The notes beneath the pieces were generated by a model. It had not been told where the DNA came from, ran no database searches, and worked only from the letters and a program-made list of their open reading frames with translations. From Tepidicella baoligensis (GTDB taxonomy: Bacteria; Pseudomonadota; Gammaproteobacteria; Burkholderiales; Burkholderiaceae_C), in the NCBI RefSeq assembly GCF_013432195.1, contig NZ_JACCDB010000004.1, positions 100,818-164,817 of the forward strand: a stretch of 64,000 nt of DNA, in the 5' to 3' direction. Shown in pieces: positions 50,212 through 59,470 of this stretch. The number at the start of each line of letters is the position of its first letter. The first letter of the stretch is position 1. The translations under genes and the position numbers were made by a program.

Positions 50212-50913
50212 ATGAACACCGACACCCTGGTCGTCCACCACCTCGAAACCTCCCGCTCGCACAGAGTACTCTGGCTGCTGGAGGAGCTGGGTGTGGACTA
50301 CGCGTTGCGCACCTACCGGCGCGACCCCAAAACCCGCCTCGCCCCTGCCGAGCTCAAGGCGGTTCATCCCTTGGGCAAATCACCGGTGATCACCCATGGC
50401 CAGACCGTGGTGGCCGAATCGGGCGCGATCCTGGAATACCTGGCCGAAGTCTTTGCCGATCGCGCCCAGGGCGATCTGGCGCACCTCGTGCCCGCCCCCG
50501 GCACACCCGAGCACCGGCAATACCGGTTCTGGATGCATTACGCGGAAGGCTCGCTCATGAACTGGCTGGTGATGAAGCTGCTGTTCCAGGTCATCCCCCA
50601 ACAGCCCATGCCGTTTTTCGTGCGCCCGATCGCCAAGGGCATCTGCCAGCAGGTCCAGGACAAGCTCATCGACCCCAATCTGGCCACGGCGCTGCCGTTC
50701 ATCGATGCCGAACTCGCACAACGCCCCTGGTTCGCCGGTGAGCACCTGACCCTGGCCGATGTCCAGATGAGTTTTGCGGTCGAGGCGGCCCTGTCACGCC
50801 CCCAGGCTGCTGAACGTTGCCCCCACATGGCGGCCTGGTTGCGCCAGGTGCGCGAGCGCCCGGCGTATCAGCGGGCACTGGCAAAAGGCGGCCCCGTGAT
50901 CATGTCGGCTTGA
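50212..50913 (+). CDS. Glutathione S-transferase family protein
   Basis: A 233-aa two-domain GST. The thioredoxin-like N-domain (about 1-80) has LETSRSHRVLWLLEELGVDY and the glutathione-contacting NPL-type PLGKSPVI and ESGAILEYL. The helical C-domain (about 90-225) has PWFAGEHLTLADVQMSFAVE. The serine in SRSHR is the probable glutathione-activating residue. The substrate is unknown. It lies seven bases after ppc, possibly cotranscribed. Confidence 0.9.
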   Translation: MNTDTLVVHHLETSRSHRVLWLLEELGVDYALRTYRRDPKTRLAPAELKAVHPLGKSPVITHGQTVVAESGAILEYLAEVFADRAQGDLAHLVPAPGTPEHRQYRFWMHYAEGSLMNWLVMKLLFQVIPQQPMPFFVRPIAKGICQQVQDKLIDPNLATALPFIDAELAQRPWFAGEHLTLADVQMSFAVEAALSRPQAAERCPHMAAWLRQVRERPAYQRALAKGGPVIMSA

Positions 50914-50966
50914 AAGCGCACAGCCTCCGCCGGGAACCCCGGTCTGGACAGAGAACTCACATTCAA

Positions 50967-51476
50967 ATGTTTCGATTTCGCGCACGAACGACTGCATTGT
51001 TCCTGACGGTCATGTCCATCGGTGGGGCGCATGCCTGGACACCCTGCCCAGGCTACGCTGCCGGTGATCCGACCCAGACCCGCTCGCTGTTCGTCTCGCC
51101 CTACACACATCACTGGCGACACTCCGACGACCATAAGCATGTCGTGCTCATCGGTGTGCAGCGTCAGCTGCCCAACGACCGCCTGTGCGGCATCAGCCTG
51201 TTCAGCAACTCGTTTGGCCAGCCCTCCCTGTACGCCTTCACGGGCTGGTACTGGCCCCAGGTGTCTTCTCGCCATCCCCGGCTGTATGCATCACTCTCGG
51301 CCGGGGTGCTCTACGGCTATGTGGGAGAACACAAGGACAAGGTACCGTTGAACGTCGGCGGTTTCTCTCCTGCGCTCATTCCGGCCATCGGCTGGCGCCT
51401 GAACCAACAGACGTCGGCAGAGGTGCATGTACTGGGCACCGCTGCGCTCCTGTTCGGCGTCTCGCGCCGGTACTGA
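50967..51476 (+). CDS. Small exported protein, probable outer-membrane beta-barrel
   Basis: A 169-aa protein. The signal peptide is residues 1-24 (cleavage near GGAHA-WTP). The mature part alternates polar and hydrophobic residues and has many aromatics: SPYTHHWRHSDDHKHVVLIG, FSNSFGQPSLYAFTGWYW, SAGVLYGYVGEHKDKVPLN. It ends in an aromatic residue (SRRY), as outer-membrane barrels often do. Similar betaproteobacterial proteins are sometimes labelled sn-glycerol-3-phosphate transporter, which the sequence does not justify. I do not know its function. It follows the GST by 53 bp and is convergent with the next gene, three bases away. Confidence 0.72.
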   Translation: MFRFRARTTALFLTVMSIGGAHAWTPCPGYAAGDPTQTRSLFVSPYTHHWRHSDDHKHVVLIGVQRQLPNDRLCGISLFSNSFGQPSLYAFTGWYWPQVSSRHPRLYASLSAGVLYGYVGEHKDKVPLNVGGFSPALIPAIGWRLNQQTSAEVHVLGTAALLFGVSRRY

Positions 51477-51479
51477 GGA

Positions 51480-53234
51480 TCAGGATCCCGACGGCCGCCG
51501 GCGGTGGCGCTCTTCTTCTTGCAGACGCAATACCCGGCGCTGCACCTTGCCGGTGGTGGTCATGGGCAAGGCGTCGATGAATTCGATTTCCTTCGGGTAT
51601 TCGTACGGTGCGAGCCGCCCCTTCACATGGTCCTGCAGTTCGGCCACCAAGGGCGCATCGAACTCCCGCACGGGATCGCCGCACAGGGCCCGGCGCTGGG
51701 CATGGTCCGGTGCCAGCACCACATAGGCCTTCACCAGGGCGCCACGCTCTTCGTCAGGTTTGGGGACGACGGCAGCATTGACCACCGCCGGGTGCTTGAC
51801 CAGACAATTTTCAATCTCACTGGGGCCGATGCGATAGCCCGCCGCCTTGAACATGTCGTCGGCACGCCCTTGGTACCAGAGGTAGCCGTCCTCGTCGCGC
51901 ACGGCCATGTCGCCGGTGCGGCACCAACTGTCCAGCGGGTCGCCGGTGAACTTGGCCAGCGTGGCGGCCTCGTTGTTCCAGTAGCCCAGGAAGAAGACCG
52001 GGTCCAGGTCACCATGCACGTCACGTCGGTGCACCGCCACCTCGCCCGGCACGCCCACGGGGCACTCCCGGCCTTCGTCGTCGATCACTGCCACCCGGTG
52101 GCCCGGATACCCCTTGCCCATGCTGCCGGGCTTGGCTGGCCACAGGCGGGTGCAGTTGCCCACCACGTAGTTGATCTCGGTCTGGCCGAACATCTCGTTG
52201 ACGGTGACACCGAGCTGGTCACGGCAGTAGGCAAACACGGCATCACCCACGGCTTCCCCCGCACTCATGATGGCGCGCAGGCGCAGGCGATACCGGGCAC
52301 GCGGCTCGGGGCAGGCTTTCATCATGGCCTTGAGCGCGGTGGGGAACAGGAAGGTATGCGTGACGCGGTGGCGCTGCAGCAGTTCGAAGGCCACGTCTGG
52401 CGCAAAGCGGCCGTTCCAGGCCACGATCGGCCGCCCGAAGTACAGTGAAGGCAGCAGCGCATCCATCAGCCCGCCCGTCCAGGCCCAGTCCGCTGGGCTC
52501 CAGAACACCGCCTCGCTCTTCACCCGTGGATCCCAGGGGTCGAAGCCGAACCAGTTCTGGCTGCAGACGAAGCCCGTGAGGTTGCCGATCAAGGCCCGGT
52601 GCGGGATCAGTGCCCCCTTGGGATTGCCCGTGGTGCCGCTGGTGTAGATGAGCACGGCCGGATCGTCGGCGGCGGTGTCCACCGGATCGAAGCGCTTGCG
52701 CAGGCCGTCGCGGACGTGGGGCCAGTCGATCACCTCGGTGTCGAACGCCCCCGTCAGACCCACCACATGCCGCAAGGCGGGGCAGCGGCTGCGCACCGCC
52801 TGAACGGCCGGGCCGGTCACCTCGTCGACCAACGCCACCACGGCGGCACTGTCCTGCAGACGGTACTCCAGGGCCTCGGGGCCGAACAGTTGCGACAGCG
52901 GCATGGCCACCGCGCCCATCTGCAACACGGCCATGTACGCCACCGCCGTCTCGAAGCGCTGGGGCAGGACGATGGCCACCCGGTCCCCACGTCGTACGCC
53001 CAGCACGCGCAGGGCATGGGACAGGCGGTTCGCGGCCTCGGCGAGCTCGGCATAGCTGTGGGCGCGGGGCTGGCGGCCAGGGCCGTCGTCGATGACGGCG
53101 ATCTGCGAAGCCGTGGTCTTTCTGGCCGCCCAGCGCCGGCAGCAGACTTGAGCCATGTTGAACTGGGCGGGTACCCGCCACCCGAAAGACGCATACAGGG
53201 TTTCGTAGGCGTCGCTGGCTTGACTGACTTTCAC
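51480..53234 (-). CDS. Acyl-CoA synthetase, AMP-forming (acetyl/medium-chain type)
   Basis: A 584-aa adenylate-forming ligase. The signature [18 protein letters not shown] is near residue 195, FGQTEINYVVGN is near 365, the hinge region is YQGRADDMFKAAGYRIGPSE near 480, and the catalytic lysine is in TTTGKVQRRVLR near the end. The pattern WSPADWAWTGGLMDALLPSL resembles ACSM/AcsA-like enzymes that activate short to medium acids; the exact substrate is unknown. The start is a GTG at 53234, chosen because AGGAGA lies six bases upstream. It is divergent from a hydrolase gene only 17 bp away. Confidence 0.87.
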   Translation of the reverse strand: MKVSQASDAYETLYASFGWRVPAQFNMAQVCCRRWAARKTTASQIAVIDDGPGRQPRAHSYAELAEAANRLSHALRVLGVRRGDRVAIVLPQRFETAVAYMAVLQMGAVAMPLSQLFGPEALEYRLQDSAAVVALVDEVTGPAVQAVRSRCPALRHVVGLTGAFDTEVIDWPHVRDGLRKRFDPVDTAADDPAVLIYTSGTTGNPKGALIPHRALIGNLTGFVCSQNWFGFDPWDPRVKSEAVFWSPADWAWTGGLMDALLPSLYFGRPIVAWNGRFAPDVAFELLQRHRVTHTFLFPTALKAMMKACPEPRARYRLRLRAIMSAGEAVGDAVFAYCRDQLGVTVNEMFGQTEINYVVGNCTRLWPAKPGSMGKGYPGHRVAVIDDEGRECPVGVPGEVAVHRRDVHGDLDPVFFLGYWNNEAATLAKFTGDPLDSWCRTGDMAVRDEDGYLWYQGRADDMFKAAGYRIGPSEIENCLVKHPAVVNAAVVPKPDEERGALVKAYVVLAPDHAQRRALCGDPVREFDAPLVAELQDHVKGRLAPYEYPKEIEFIDALPMTTTGKVQRRVLRLQEEERHRRRPSGS

Positions 53235-53251
53235 GGCTGGTCTCCTGAATA

Positions 53252-54229
53252 ATGTCTGGAATGTACCAAGTCCGCGTTCCTTCCCGCAGCGAATTCGTTG
53301 CCATTCGCACCCATCGCTACCACCTGCGCCATTGGGGCCAGCCCGTTGAAGGGTTGCCGCCACTGGTGCTGGTGCATGGCTGGATGGACGTCGCCGCCTC
53401 CTGGCAGTTCATGGTGGATGCGCTCGCCGACACCACACTCGCTGGCAGGCACATCGTCGCTCCGGACTGGCGAGGCTTCGGCCTCACCCGCGAACGCCGT
53501 GTCGCAGGCGAGCGGCCCAGCGACTACGGGCATGCCGACCACTACTGGTTTCCCGATTACCTGGCCGATCTCGAGCAGCTCATCGTCCATGTCAACACAC
53601 AGCAGGGCCGCGCGCCCGATGCGCCGGTGGATCTGGTCGGCCACAGCATGGGGGGGAACGTGGCCATGCTCTATGCCGGGGTACGGCCGCAACGCATCCG
53701 CCGGCTCGTCAACCTCGAAGGCTTTGGCATGCCGGCCAGCCGACCCAGCCAGGCGGCTGGGCGTTACGCGAAATGGCTGGACGCGCTCGACGCGCTGCGC
53801 CGGGGCGAGCTCACGCTGAAAACCTACGACGGTGTCGAAGGCGTGGCCCGCCGCCTCATGAAGACCAACCCCAGACTCTGCGCCGACCGGGCGCTGTGGC
53901 TGGCTCACCACTGGGCCGCGCCCAATGCCGAAGGGCGCTGGGAAATTCTCGGTGATCCGGCGCACAAGGTCATCAACGCACAGCTCTACCGACTGGAGGA
54001 AGTGCTGGACATCTGGCACCGCATCACGGCACCGGTGCTCGCGGTCGAGGCGAGCGACGACAGCTTGGCCCAGTGGTTCAAGCAAGGCGAATACACCTTG
54101 GCCGAATACCATGAGCGGCTGAAAGTGGTGCCAGACCATCGGGTGGAAGTGATCCAGAACGCCGGCCACATGCTCCACCACGACCAGCCCCAGGCCCTGG
54201 CCCATCTGCTGGAGACCTTTCTGGCCTGA
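53252..54229 (+). CDS. Alpha/beta hydrolase
   Basis: A 325-aa alpha/beta-hydrolase. LVLVHGWMDVAASWQFMVDA near residue 40 holds the oxyanion HG, the nucleophile is in DLVGHSMGGNVAMLY near 132, and the histidine is in VIQNAGHMLHHDQP near 305. The cap domain is between about 150 and 250. The substrate is unknown. Either ATG, 53252 or 53261, could be the start. It lies 57 bp before prfB. Confidence 0.87.
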   Translation: MSGMYQVRVPSRSEFVAIRTHRYHLRHWGQPVEGLPPLVLVHGWMDVAASWQFMVDALADTTLAGRHIVAPDWRGFGLTRERRVAGERPSDYGHADHYWFPDYLADLEQLIVHVNTQQGRAPDAPVDLVGHSMGGNVAMLYAGVRPQRIRRLVNLEGFGMPASRPSQAAGRYAKWLDALDALRRGELTLKTYDGVEGVARRLMKTNPRLCADRALWLAHHWAAPNAEGRWEILGDPAHKVINAQLYRLEEVLDIWHRITAPVLAVEASDDSLAQWFKQGEYTLAEYHERLKVVPDHRVEVIQNAGHMLHHDQPQALAHLLETFLA

Positions 54230-54286
54230 CAGCAGCCCGTCCATGCGAAAATTGCAGGTTTTCGACCAGAAACACGAGATTTGACC

Positions 54287-55391
54287 ATGGAAGCCGAACG
54301 TCTCAACGCCCTTTCCGCCCGACTCAAGGACCTCAGCGAGCGCGTGGTCGAGCTACGGAGGTATCTTTGACTACGATGCCAAAGCCCTCAAACTGAGCGA
54401 AGTCAACGCTGCGCTGGAAGACCCCACCGTCTGGGACAACCCCAAGCGTGCCCAGGATCTGGGCAAGGAAAAGCGCTCTTTGGAAGACGTGGTGCTGGTG
54501 CTCGACCGCCTGAGCAGCGAACTGGCAGACAACACCGAGCTGTTCGAGATGTCCGCCTCCGATGGCGACGTCGCCGGGCTCGAGACCATCGAAGGCGAAG
54601 TCGACAAGCTGGCTGCCGACGTGGAAAAACTCGAATTCCGCCGCATGTTCAACCAGCCGGCCGACCCCAACAACTGCTTCCTCGACATTCAGGCCGGCGC
54701 GGGCGGAACCGAAGCCTGCGACTGGGCCAGCATGCTGCTGCGCCAATACCTGCGCTACGCCGAAAGGCAAGGTTTCAAGGCCACCGTCGAGGACGAAACC
54801 CCCGGCGACACCGCCGGCATCAAGAGCGCCACCATCAAAGTCGAGGGCGATTACGCCTACGGCCTGCTGCGCACCGAAACCGGTGTGCACCGCCTGGTGC
54901 GCAAATCGCCATTCGACAGCTCGGGCGGCCGCCACACCTCCTTCGCCTCGGTGTTCGTGTACCCCGAAATCGACGACTCGGTCGAGATCCACATCAACCC
55001 GGCGGACGTGCGGGTGGACACCTACCGCGCCAGCGGTGCCGGCGGCCAGCACATCAACAAGACCGACTCGGCCGTGCGCCTGACGCACATTCCCACGGGC
55101 ATCGTCGTCCAATGCCAGGACAGTCGCAGCCAGCACAGCAACCGCGACATGGCTTGGCAGCGCCTGCGCGCCAAGCTCTACGACTTCGAAATGCGCAAGC
55201 GCCTGGAAGCACAGCAAAAGCTGGAAGACACCAAGACCGACGTGGGCTGGGGTCACCAGATCCGCTCTTACGTGCTGGACCAAAGCCGCATCAAGGACCT
55301 GCGCACCAACGTTGAAATCTCCAACACCCAGAAAGTGCTCGACGGCGACTTGGACGCCTTCATCGAAGCCGCTCTGAAACAAGGCATTTGA
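54287..55391 (+). CDS. prfB: Peptide chain release factor 2 (programmed +1 frameshift)
   Basis: Recognises UGA and UAA stop codons and triggers peptide release (367 aa after frameshifting). The first 27 codons (54287-54367) end at an in-frame TGA (54368-54370). After a +1 shift the second frame continues from GAC at 54369 to 55391. The product has the codon-recognition SPF in [15 protein letters not shown] and the catalytic GGQ in [18 protein letters not shown]. The join is normal autoregulation of RF2 and not a sequencing error or pseudogene. The annotated span crosses both frames. Confidence 0.95.
54357..54371 (+). promoter_or_regulatory. RF2 programmed frameshift site
   Basis: A Shine-Dalgarno-like GGAGG (54357-54361) is followed by TATCTTTGAC. 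The ribosome pauses at CTT-TGA when RF2 is scarce and slips +1 to CTT-T-GAC. The spacing and slippery codon match the known bacterial element. Confidence 0.95.
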
Positions 55392-55394
55392 CCC

Positions 55395-58112
55395 ATGACC
55401 TCTCTGCGTGAAGGCCCCACCACCGTGATCCGGCGTGAAGACTACGTCGCTCCGGCCTATTTCATCGACACGGTCGATTTGACTTTCGACCTCGACCCAG
55501 CCAAAACCCGTGTGCTCAACCGCATGCGCGTGCGGCGCAACCCGGCGCTTCCAGCACAAGCCCTGCGGCTCGACGGCGAAGACCTGAACCTGGCGCGCGT
55601 GCTGGTCAACGGCACCGGCACCAGCTTCAGGATGGAAGGCAGCCAGTTGGTGCTGGAAAAGCTTCCCGAGGGCACCGAGCCCTTCGAGCTCGAGATCTTC
55701 ACCACCTGCAATCCGGCCAAAAACACCCAGCTCATGGGCTTGTACGTGAGCCAGGGCACCTTTTTCACCCAGTGTGAAGCCGAAGGGTTCCGCCGCATCA
55801 CCTATTTCCTGGACCGGCCCGATGTGATGGCCAGCTTCACGGTGACGCTGCGCGCCGACCAGGCTGCCTACCCGGTGCTGCTGTCCAACGGCAACCTGGT
55901 GGAACAGGGCCCACTGGAGGGCGGCCGACACTACGCCAAGTGGGTGGACCCCCACAAAAAACCCTGCTATCTGTTCGCACTGGTGGCCGGCAACCTGGTG
56001 CACCGGGAGCAAAAAATCATCAGTCGCAGCGGTACCGAGCACACGCTGCAGGTGTACGTGCGCCGCGGCGATCTGGACAAAACCGAGCACGCCATGCACT
56101 CGCTCATGGCCGCCATCGCCTGGGACGAAGCCCGTTTCGGCCTGCCGCTGGACCTGGAGCGCTTCATGATCGTCGCCACCAGCGACTTCAACATGGGCGC
56201 GATGGAAAACAAGGGCCTGAACATCTTCAACACGAAGTACGTGCTGGCCAGCCCCGCCACCGCCACCGACACCGACTTCGCCAACGTGGAGAGCGTGGTG
56301 GCCCACGAATACTTCCACAACTGGACCGGCAACCGTGTCACCTGCCGCGACTGGTTCCAGCTCAGCCTGAAGGAAGGCCTCACCGTCTTCCGCGACCAGG
56401 AATTCAGCATGGACATGGCCGGCAGCCCCTCGGCTCGCGCCGTCAAGCGCATCGAAGACGTGCGCGTGCTGCGCACCGCCCAGTTCCCGGAAGACGCGGG
56501 CCCCATGGCCCACCCGGTGCGTCCCGACCAGTACGCCGAAATCAACAACTTCTACACCCTCACCGTCTATGAAAAAGGCGCTGAGGTGGTGCGGATGCAG
56601 CAGACCCTGGTCGGTAGCCAGTCCGATCCTTCGGGGCGAGAAGGCTTCGCCAAAGGCATGAAGCTCTACTTCGAGCGCCACGACGGCCAGGCCGTGACCT
56701 GTGACGACTTCGCCCAGGCGATGGCCGACGCCAACCCCGACAGCGACCTCGCCCGCCTGCTGCCCCAGTTCAAGCGTTGGTACAGCCAGGCAGGCACGCC
56801 GCGCGTCAAGGCGCAGGGTATTTACAACGCGTCCGAACGCACCTACACCCTCACCCTGTCGCAAAGCTGCCCGGCCACGCCCGGCCAGCCAGTCAAGGAG
56901 CCTTTCGTCATCCCGGTGGCGCTGGGCCTGCTGAGCGCCGAAGGCCAGGAGCTGCCACTGCAACTGGCACACGAAAGCCACGCCCGAACCGGCAACCGCA
57001 CCCTGGTCCTGACCCAGGCGAGCGAAACCTTCACATTCATCAACCTCGACAGTGCGCCCGTGCCATCACTGCTGCGCGGCTTCAGCGCCCCGGTGATTCT
57101 GGAACACGACTACACCGACACCCAACTCCTGACCCTGCTGGCCCACGACACCGACCCCTTCAACCGCTGGGAAGCCGGTCAACGGCTGGCGTTGCGCCGC
57201 GCCCTCACCGCCATCCGAGCCGATGGCCCGGTGCCTGCCGAGGTACTCGACACCGCCTACCTGGACGCCATGCGTGCCGTGTTGCACCACCCCGGCCTGG
57301 ACGCTGCGTTCAAAGAACTCGTGCTCACCCTCCCAGCCGAAACCTACATCGGCGAACAGCTCGACGTGGTGGACCCGCAGCGCATCCACACCGTGCGCGA
57401 AGCCATGCGTCAACAGCTCGCCCATGCCCTGCACGACGACTGGGTCCACGCTTATGAGGCCCACAAGGACAACGGCGCCTACCGGCCCGACCCCGTCTCC
57501 AGCGGTCGCCGCGCTTTGGCGGGGCTGGCGCTGCAAATGCTGTGCGTGGCTGCCCGCGACAACGGCAACCCGGTCTGGCCGGGCAAGGCCTACCAGCGCT
57601 TCAAGGACGCGGGTAACATGACCGACCGCTTCAACGCCCTGCAAGCGCTGGTGATCAGCGGCCATGCCCTGGCGCAAGAGGCGCTGCAACGCTTTCACAG
57701 CCAGTTCCAGCATGACGATCTGGTGCTCGACAAATGGTTTGCACTGCAAGCAGGCGCGCCCGACCGCTCGGGCAACATCCTGCCCCTGGTGCGCCAGCTC
57801 ATGCAACACCCAGACTTCCACCTGCGCAACCCGAACCGGGCGCGCAGCGTCATCAGCACCTACTGCCACGCCAACCCCGGCGCCTTCCACCGCGCAGACG
57901 CCGCAGGGTATGCGTTCTGGTGCGAGCGGGTGCTGGAAATCGACGCCTTCAACCCGCAGGTGGCCGCCCGCTTGGCCCGTGCACTCGACCGCTGGAGCAA
58001 GCTCGCCGAGCCCTATCGCAGCGCCGCCCGCGAGGCCATCGCTCGTGTCGCCGCCCACGATGCGTTGAGCAACGATGTGCGCGAAGTCGTCACCCGGGCC
58101 TTGGCCGACTGA
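55395..58112 (+). CDS. pepN: Aminopeptidase N (M1 family)
   Basis: A zinc metalloprotease that removes N-terminal residues from peptides (905 aa). The exopeptidase motif GAMEN is in NMGAMENKGLNIFNT near residue 270. The zinc site HExxH is in VVAHEYFHNWTGNR near 305, with the third ligand glutamate in KEGLTVFRDQEF. The C-terminal helical domain is complete, in keeping with E. coli PepN at about 870 aa. It lies three bases after prfB. Confidence 0.95.
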   Translation: MTSLREGPTTVIRREDYVAPAYFIDTVDLTFDLDPAKTRVLNRMRVRRNPALPAQALRLDGEDLNLARVLVNGTGTSFRMEGSQLVLEKLPEGTEPFELEIFTTCNPAKNTQLMGLYVSQGTFFTQCEAEGFRRITYFLDRPDVMASFTVTLRADQAAYPVLLSNGNLVEQGPLEGGRHYAKWVDPHKKPCYLFALVAGNLVHREQKIISRSGTEHTLQVYVRRGDLDKTEHAMHSLMAAIAWDEARFGLPLDLERFMIVATSDFNMGAMENKGLNIFNTKYVLASPATATDTDFANVESVVAHEYFHNWTGNRVTCRDWFQLSLKEGLTVFRDQEFSMDMAGSPSARAVKRIEDVRVLRTAQFPEDAGPMAHPVRPDQYAEINNFYTLTVYEKGAEVVRMQQTLVGSQSDPSGREGFAKGMKLYFERHDGQAVTCDDFAQAMADANPDSDLARLLPQFKRWYSQAGTPRVKAQGIYNASERTYTLTLSQSCPATPGQPVKEPFVIPVALGLLSAEGQELPLQLAHESHARTGNRTLVLTQASETFTFINLDSAPVPSLLRGFSAPVILEHDYTDTQLLTLLAHDTDPFNRWEAGQRLALRRALTAIRADGPVPAEVLDTAYLDAMRAVLHHPGLDAAFKELVLTLPAETYIGEQLDVVDPQRIHTVREAMRQQLAHALHDDWVHAYEAHKDNGAYRPDPVSSGRRALAGLALQMLCVAARDNGNPVWPGKAYQRFKDAGNMTDRFNALQALVISGHALAQEALQRFHSQFQHDDLVLDKWFALQAGAPDRSGNILPLVRQLMQHPDFHLRNPNRARSVISTYCHANPGAFHRADAAGYAFWCERVLEIDAFNPQVAARLARALDRWSKLAEPYRSAAREAIARVAAHDALSNDVREVVTRALAD

Positions 58113-58197
58113 CCCCCGGCGCTAAAATGGAGGGCTTCGGCGCGGTTTCTCTGCGCGTGCCCTCCCCCTTTTTTCACCCAGACAGGTACTTGTCATC

Positions 58198-59394
58198 ATG
58201 TCTTTGTTTTCCGCCGTCGAAATGGCCCCCCGCGACCCCATCCTGGGTCTGAATGAGCAGTTTGCCGCCGACACCAACCCGCACAAGGTCAACCTCGGCG
58301 TGGGCGTCTATTACGACGACAACGGCAAGCTGCCCCTGCTGCAATGCGTGCAGCAGGCCGAAAAAGCCTTGATGGACCGACCCGCCGCCCGCGGCTACCT
58401 GCCCATCGACGGCATTGCCGCTTACGACAACGCCGTCAAAGGCTTGGTCTTCGGCACCGACAGCGAGCCGGTCAAGAGCGGCCGGGTGGCCACGGTGCAG
58501 GCACTGGGCGGCACCGGCGGCCTCAAGATCGGCGCCGACTTCCTCAAGAAGCTCACCCCCAATGCCAAGGTGCTGATCTCCGACCCGAGCTGGGAAAACC
58601 ACCGTGCGCTGTTCACCCACGCCGGCTTCACCGTTGAAACCTACACTTACTACGACGCGGCCAAGCGGGGCGTGAACTTCGAGGGCATGTTGGCCAGCCT
58701 CAAAGCCGCCGCACCCGGCACCATCGTGGTGCTGCATGCCTGCTGCCACAACCCCACCGGCTACGACCTCACCCCCGAGCAGTGGGACCAGGTGATCGCC
58801 ACCATCAAAGCCCACAGCCTGACCCCGTTCCTGGACATGGCCTACCAGGGCTTTGGCCACGGCATTGCCGAAGACGGTGCTGTGATCCAGAAGTTCGTGG
58901 CGGCCGGTCTCACGTTCTTTGTGTCCACCAGCTTTTCCAAGAGCTTCAGCCTGTACGGCGAGCGCGTGGGCGCCTTGAGCGTGCTGTGCGAGAACAAGGA
59001 TGAAGCCGACCGCGTGCTCAGCCAGCTCAAGATCGTCATCCGCACCAATTACTCCAACCCGCCCACCCATGGCGGCGCCGTGGTGGCCGCCGTGCTCAAC
59101 GACCCCGCGCTGCGCGCCTTGTGGGAGAAAGAGCTGGGCGAAATGCGCACGCGCATCAAGGCCATGCGCCAGGCGCTGGTGGATGGCCTGAAAGCCGCCG
59201 GCGTGAAGCAGGACATGAGCTTCATCACCACCCAGATCGGCATGTTCAGCTACTCCGGTCTCAGCAAGGACCAGATGGTGCGCCTGCGCAACGAGTTCGG
59301 GGTCTATGGCACCGACACCGGCCGCATGTGCGTGGCCGCGCTCAACAGCAAAAACATCGACCACGTCTGCAAGGCCATCGCCGCTGTGGTGTGA
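58198..59394 (+). CDS. Aromatic/aspartate aminotransferase
   Basis: A class I PLP aminotransferase (398 aa). PLP contacts are in LHACCHNPTGYDLTPEQW near residue 180. The Schiff-base lysine is in STSFSKSFSLYGERVGALSV near 247, and the substrate arginine is in GRMCVAALN near the end. The start SLFSAVEMAPRDPILGLNEQ is typical of AspC/TyrB. I cannot separate aspartate from tyrosine specificity, so no symbol is given. Confidence 0.92.
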   Translation: MSLFSAVEMAPRDPILGLNEQFAADTNPHKVNLGVGVYYDDNGKLPLLQCVQQAEKALMDRPAARGYLPIDGIAAYDNAVKGLVFGTDSEPVKSGRVATVQALGGTGGLKIGADFLKKLTPNAKVLISDPSWENHRALFTHAGFTVETYTYYDAAKRGVNFEGMLASLKAAAPGTIVVLHACCHNPTGYDLTPEQWDQVIATIKAHSLTPFLDMAYQGFGHGIAEDGAVIQKFVAAGLTFFVSTSFSKSFSLYGERVGALSVLCENKDEADRVLSQLKIVIRTNYSNPPTHGGAVVAAVLNDPALRALWEKELGEMRTRIKAMRQALVDGLKAAGVKQDMSFITTQIGMFSYSGLSKDQMVRLRNEFGVYGTDTGRMCVAALNSKNIDHVCKAIAAVV

Positions 59395-59436
59395 TTCGCG
59401 CAAGTGTCAAGACATCATCAGCGATTCCTGATATAT

Positions 59437-59450
59437 TTGCTGCACCGCAA
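59437..59450. promoter_or_regulatory. Candidate PhaR-type operator upstream of phaZ
   Basis: TTGC-TGCACC-GCAA is a TGC-rich inverted repeat, preceded by a TATATT box (59432-59437) that could be the -10 of phaZ. PHA regulators of the PhaR family bind TGC-rich repeats at PHA genes. The position next to the presumed start of transcription fits repression. This is inference by resemblance. Confidence 0.45.
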
Positions 59451-59470
59451 CATAACTGAGAGGTAGCCCC

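Noticed and set aside
54287-54370. prfB as a frameshifted pseudogene
   Set aside because: The TGA sits in the known RF2 autoregulatory frameshift element and the downstream frame is intact.
54333-56981. An 882-codon open frame on the minus strand
   Set aside because: Antisense to prfB and pepN; low-complexity H/V/G-rich translation without motifs.
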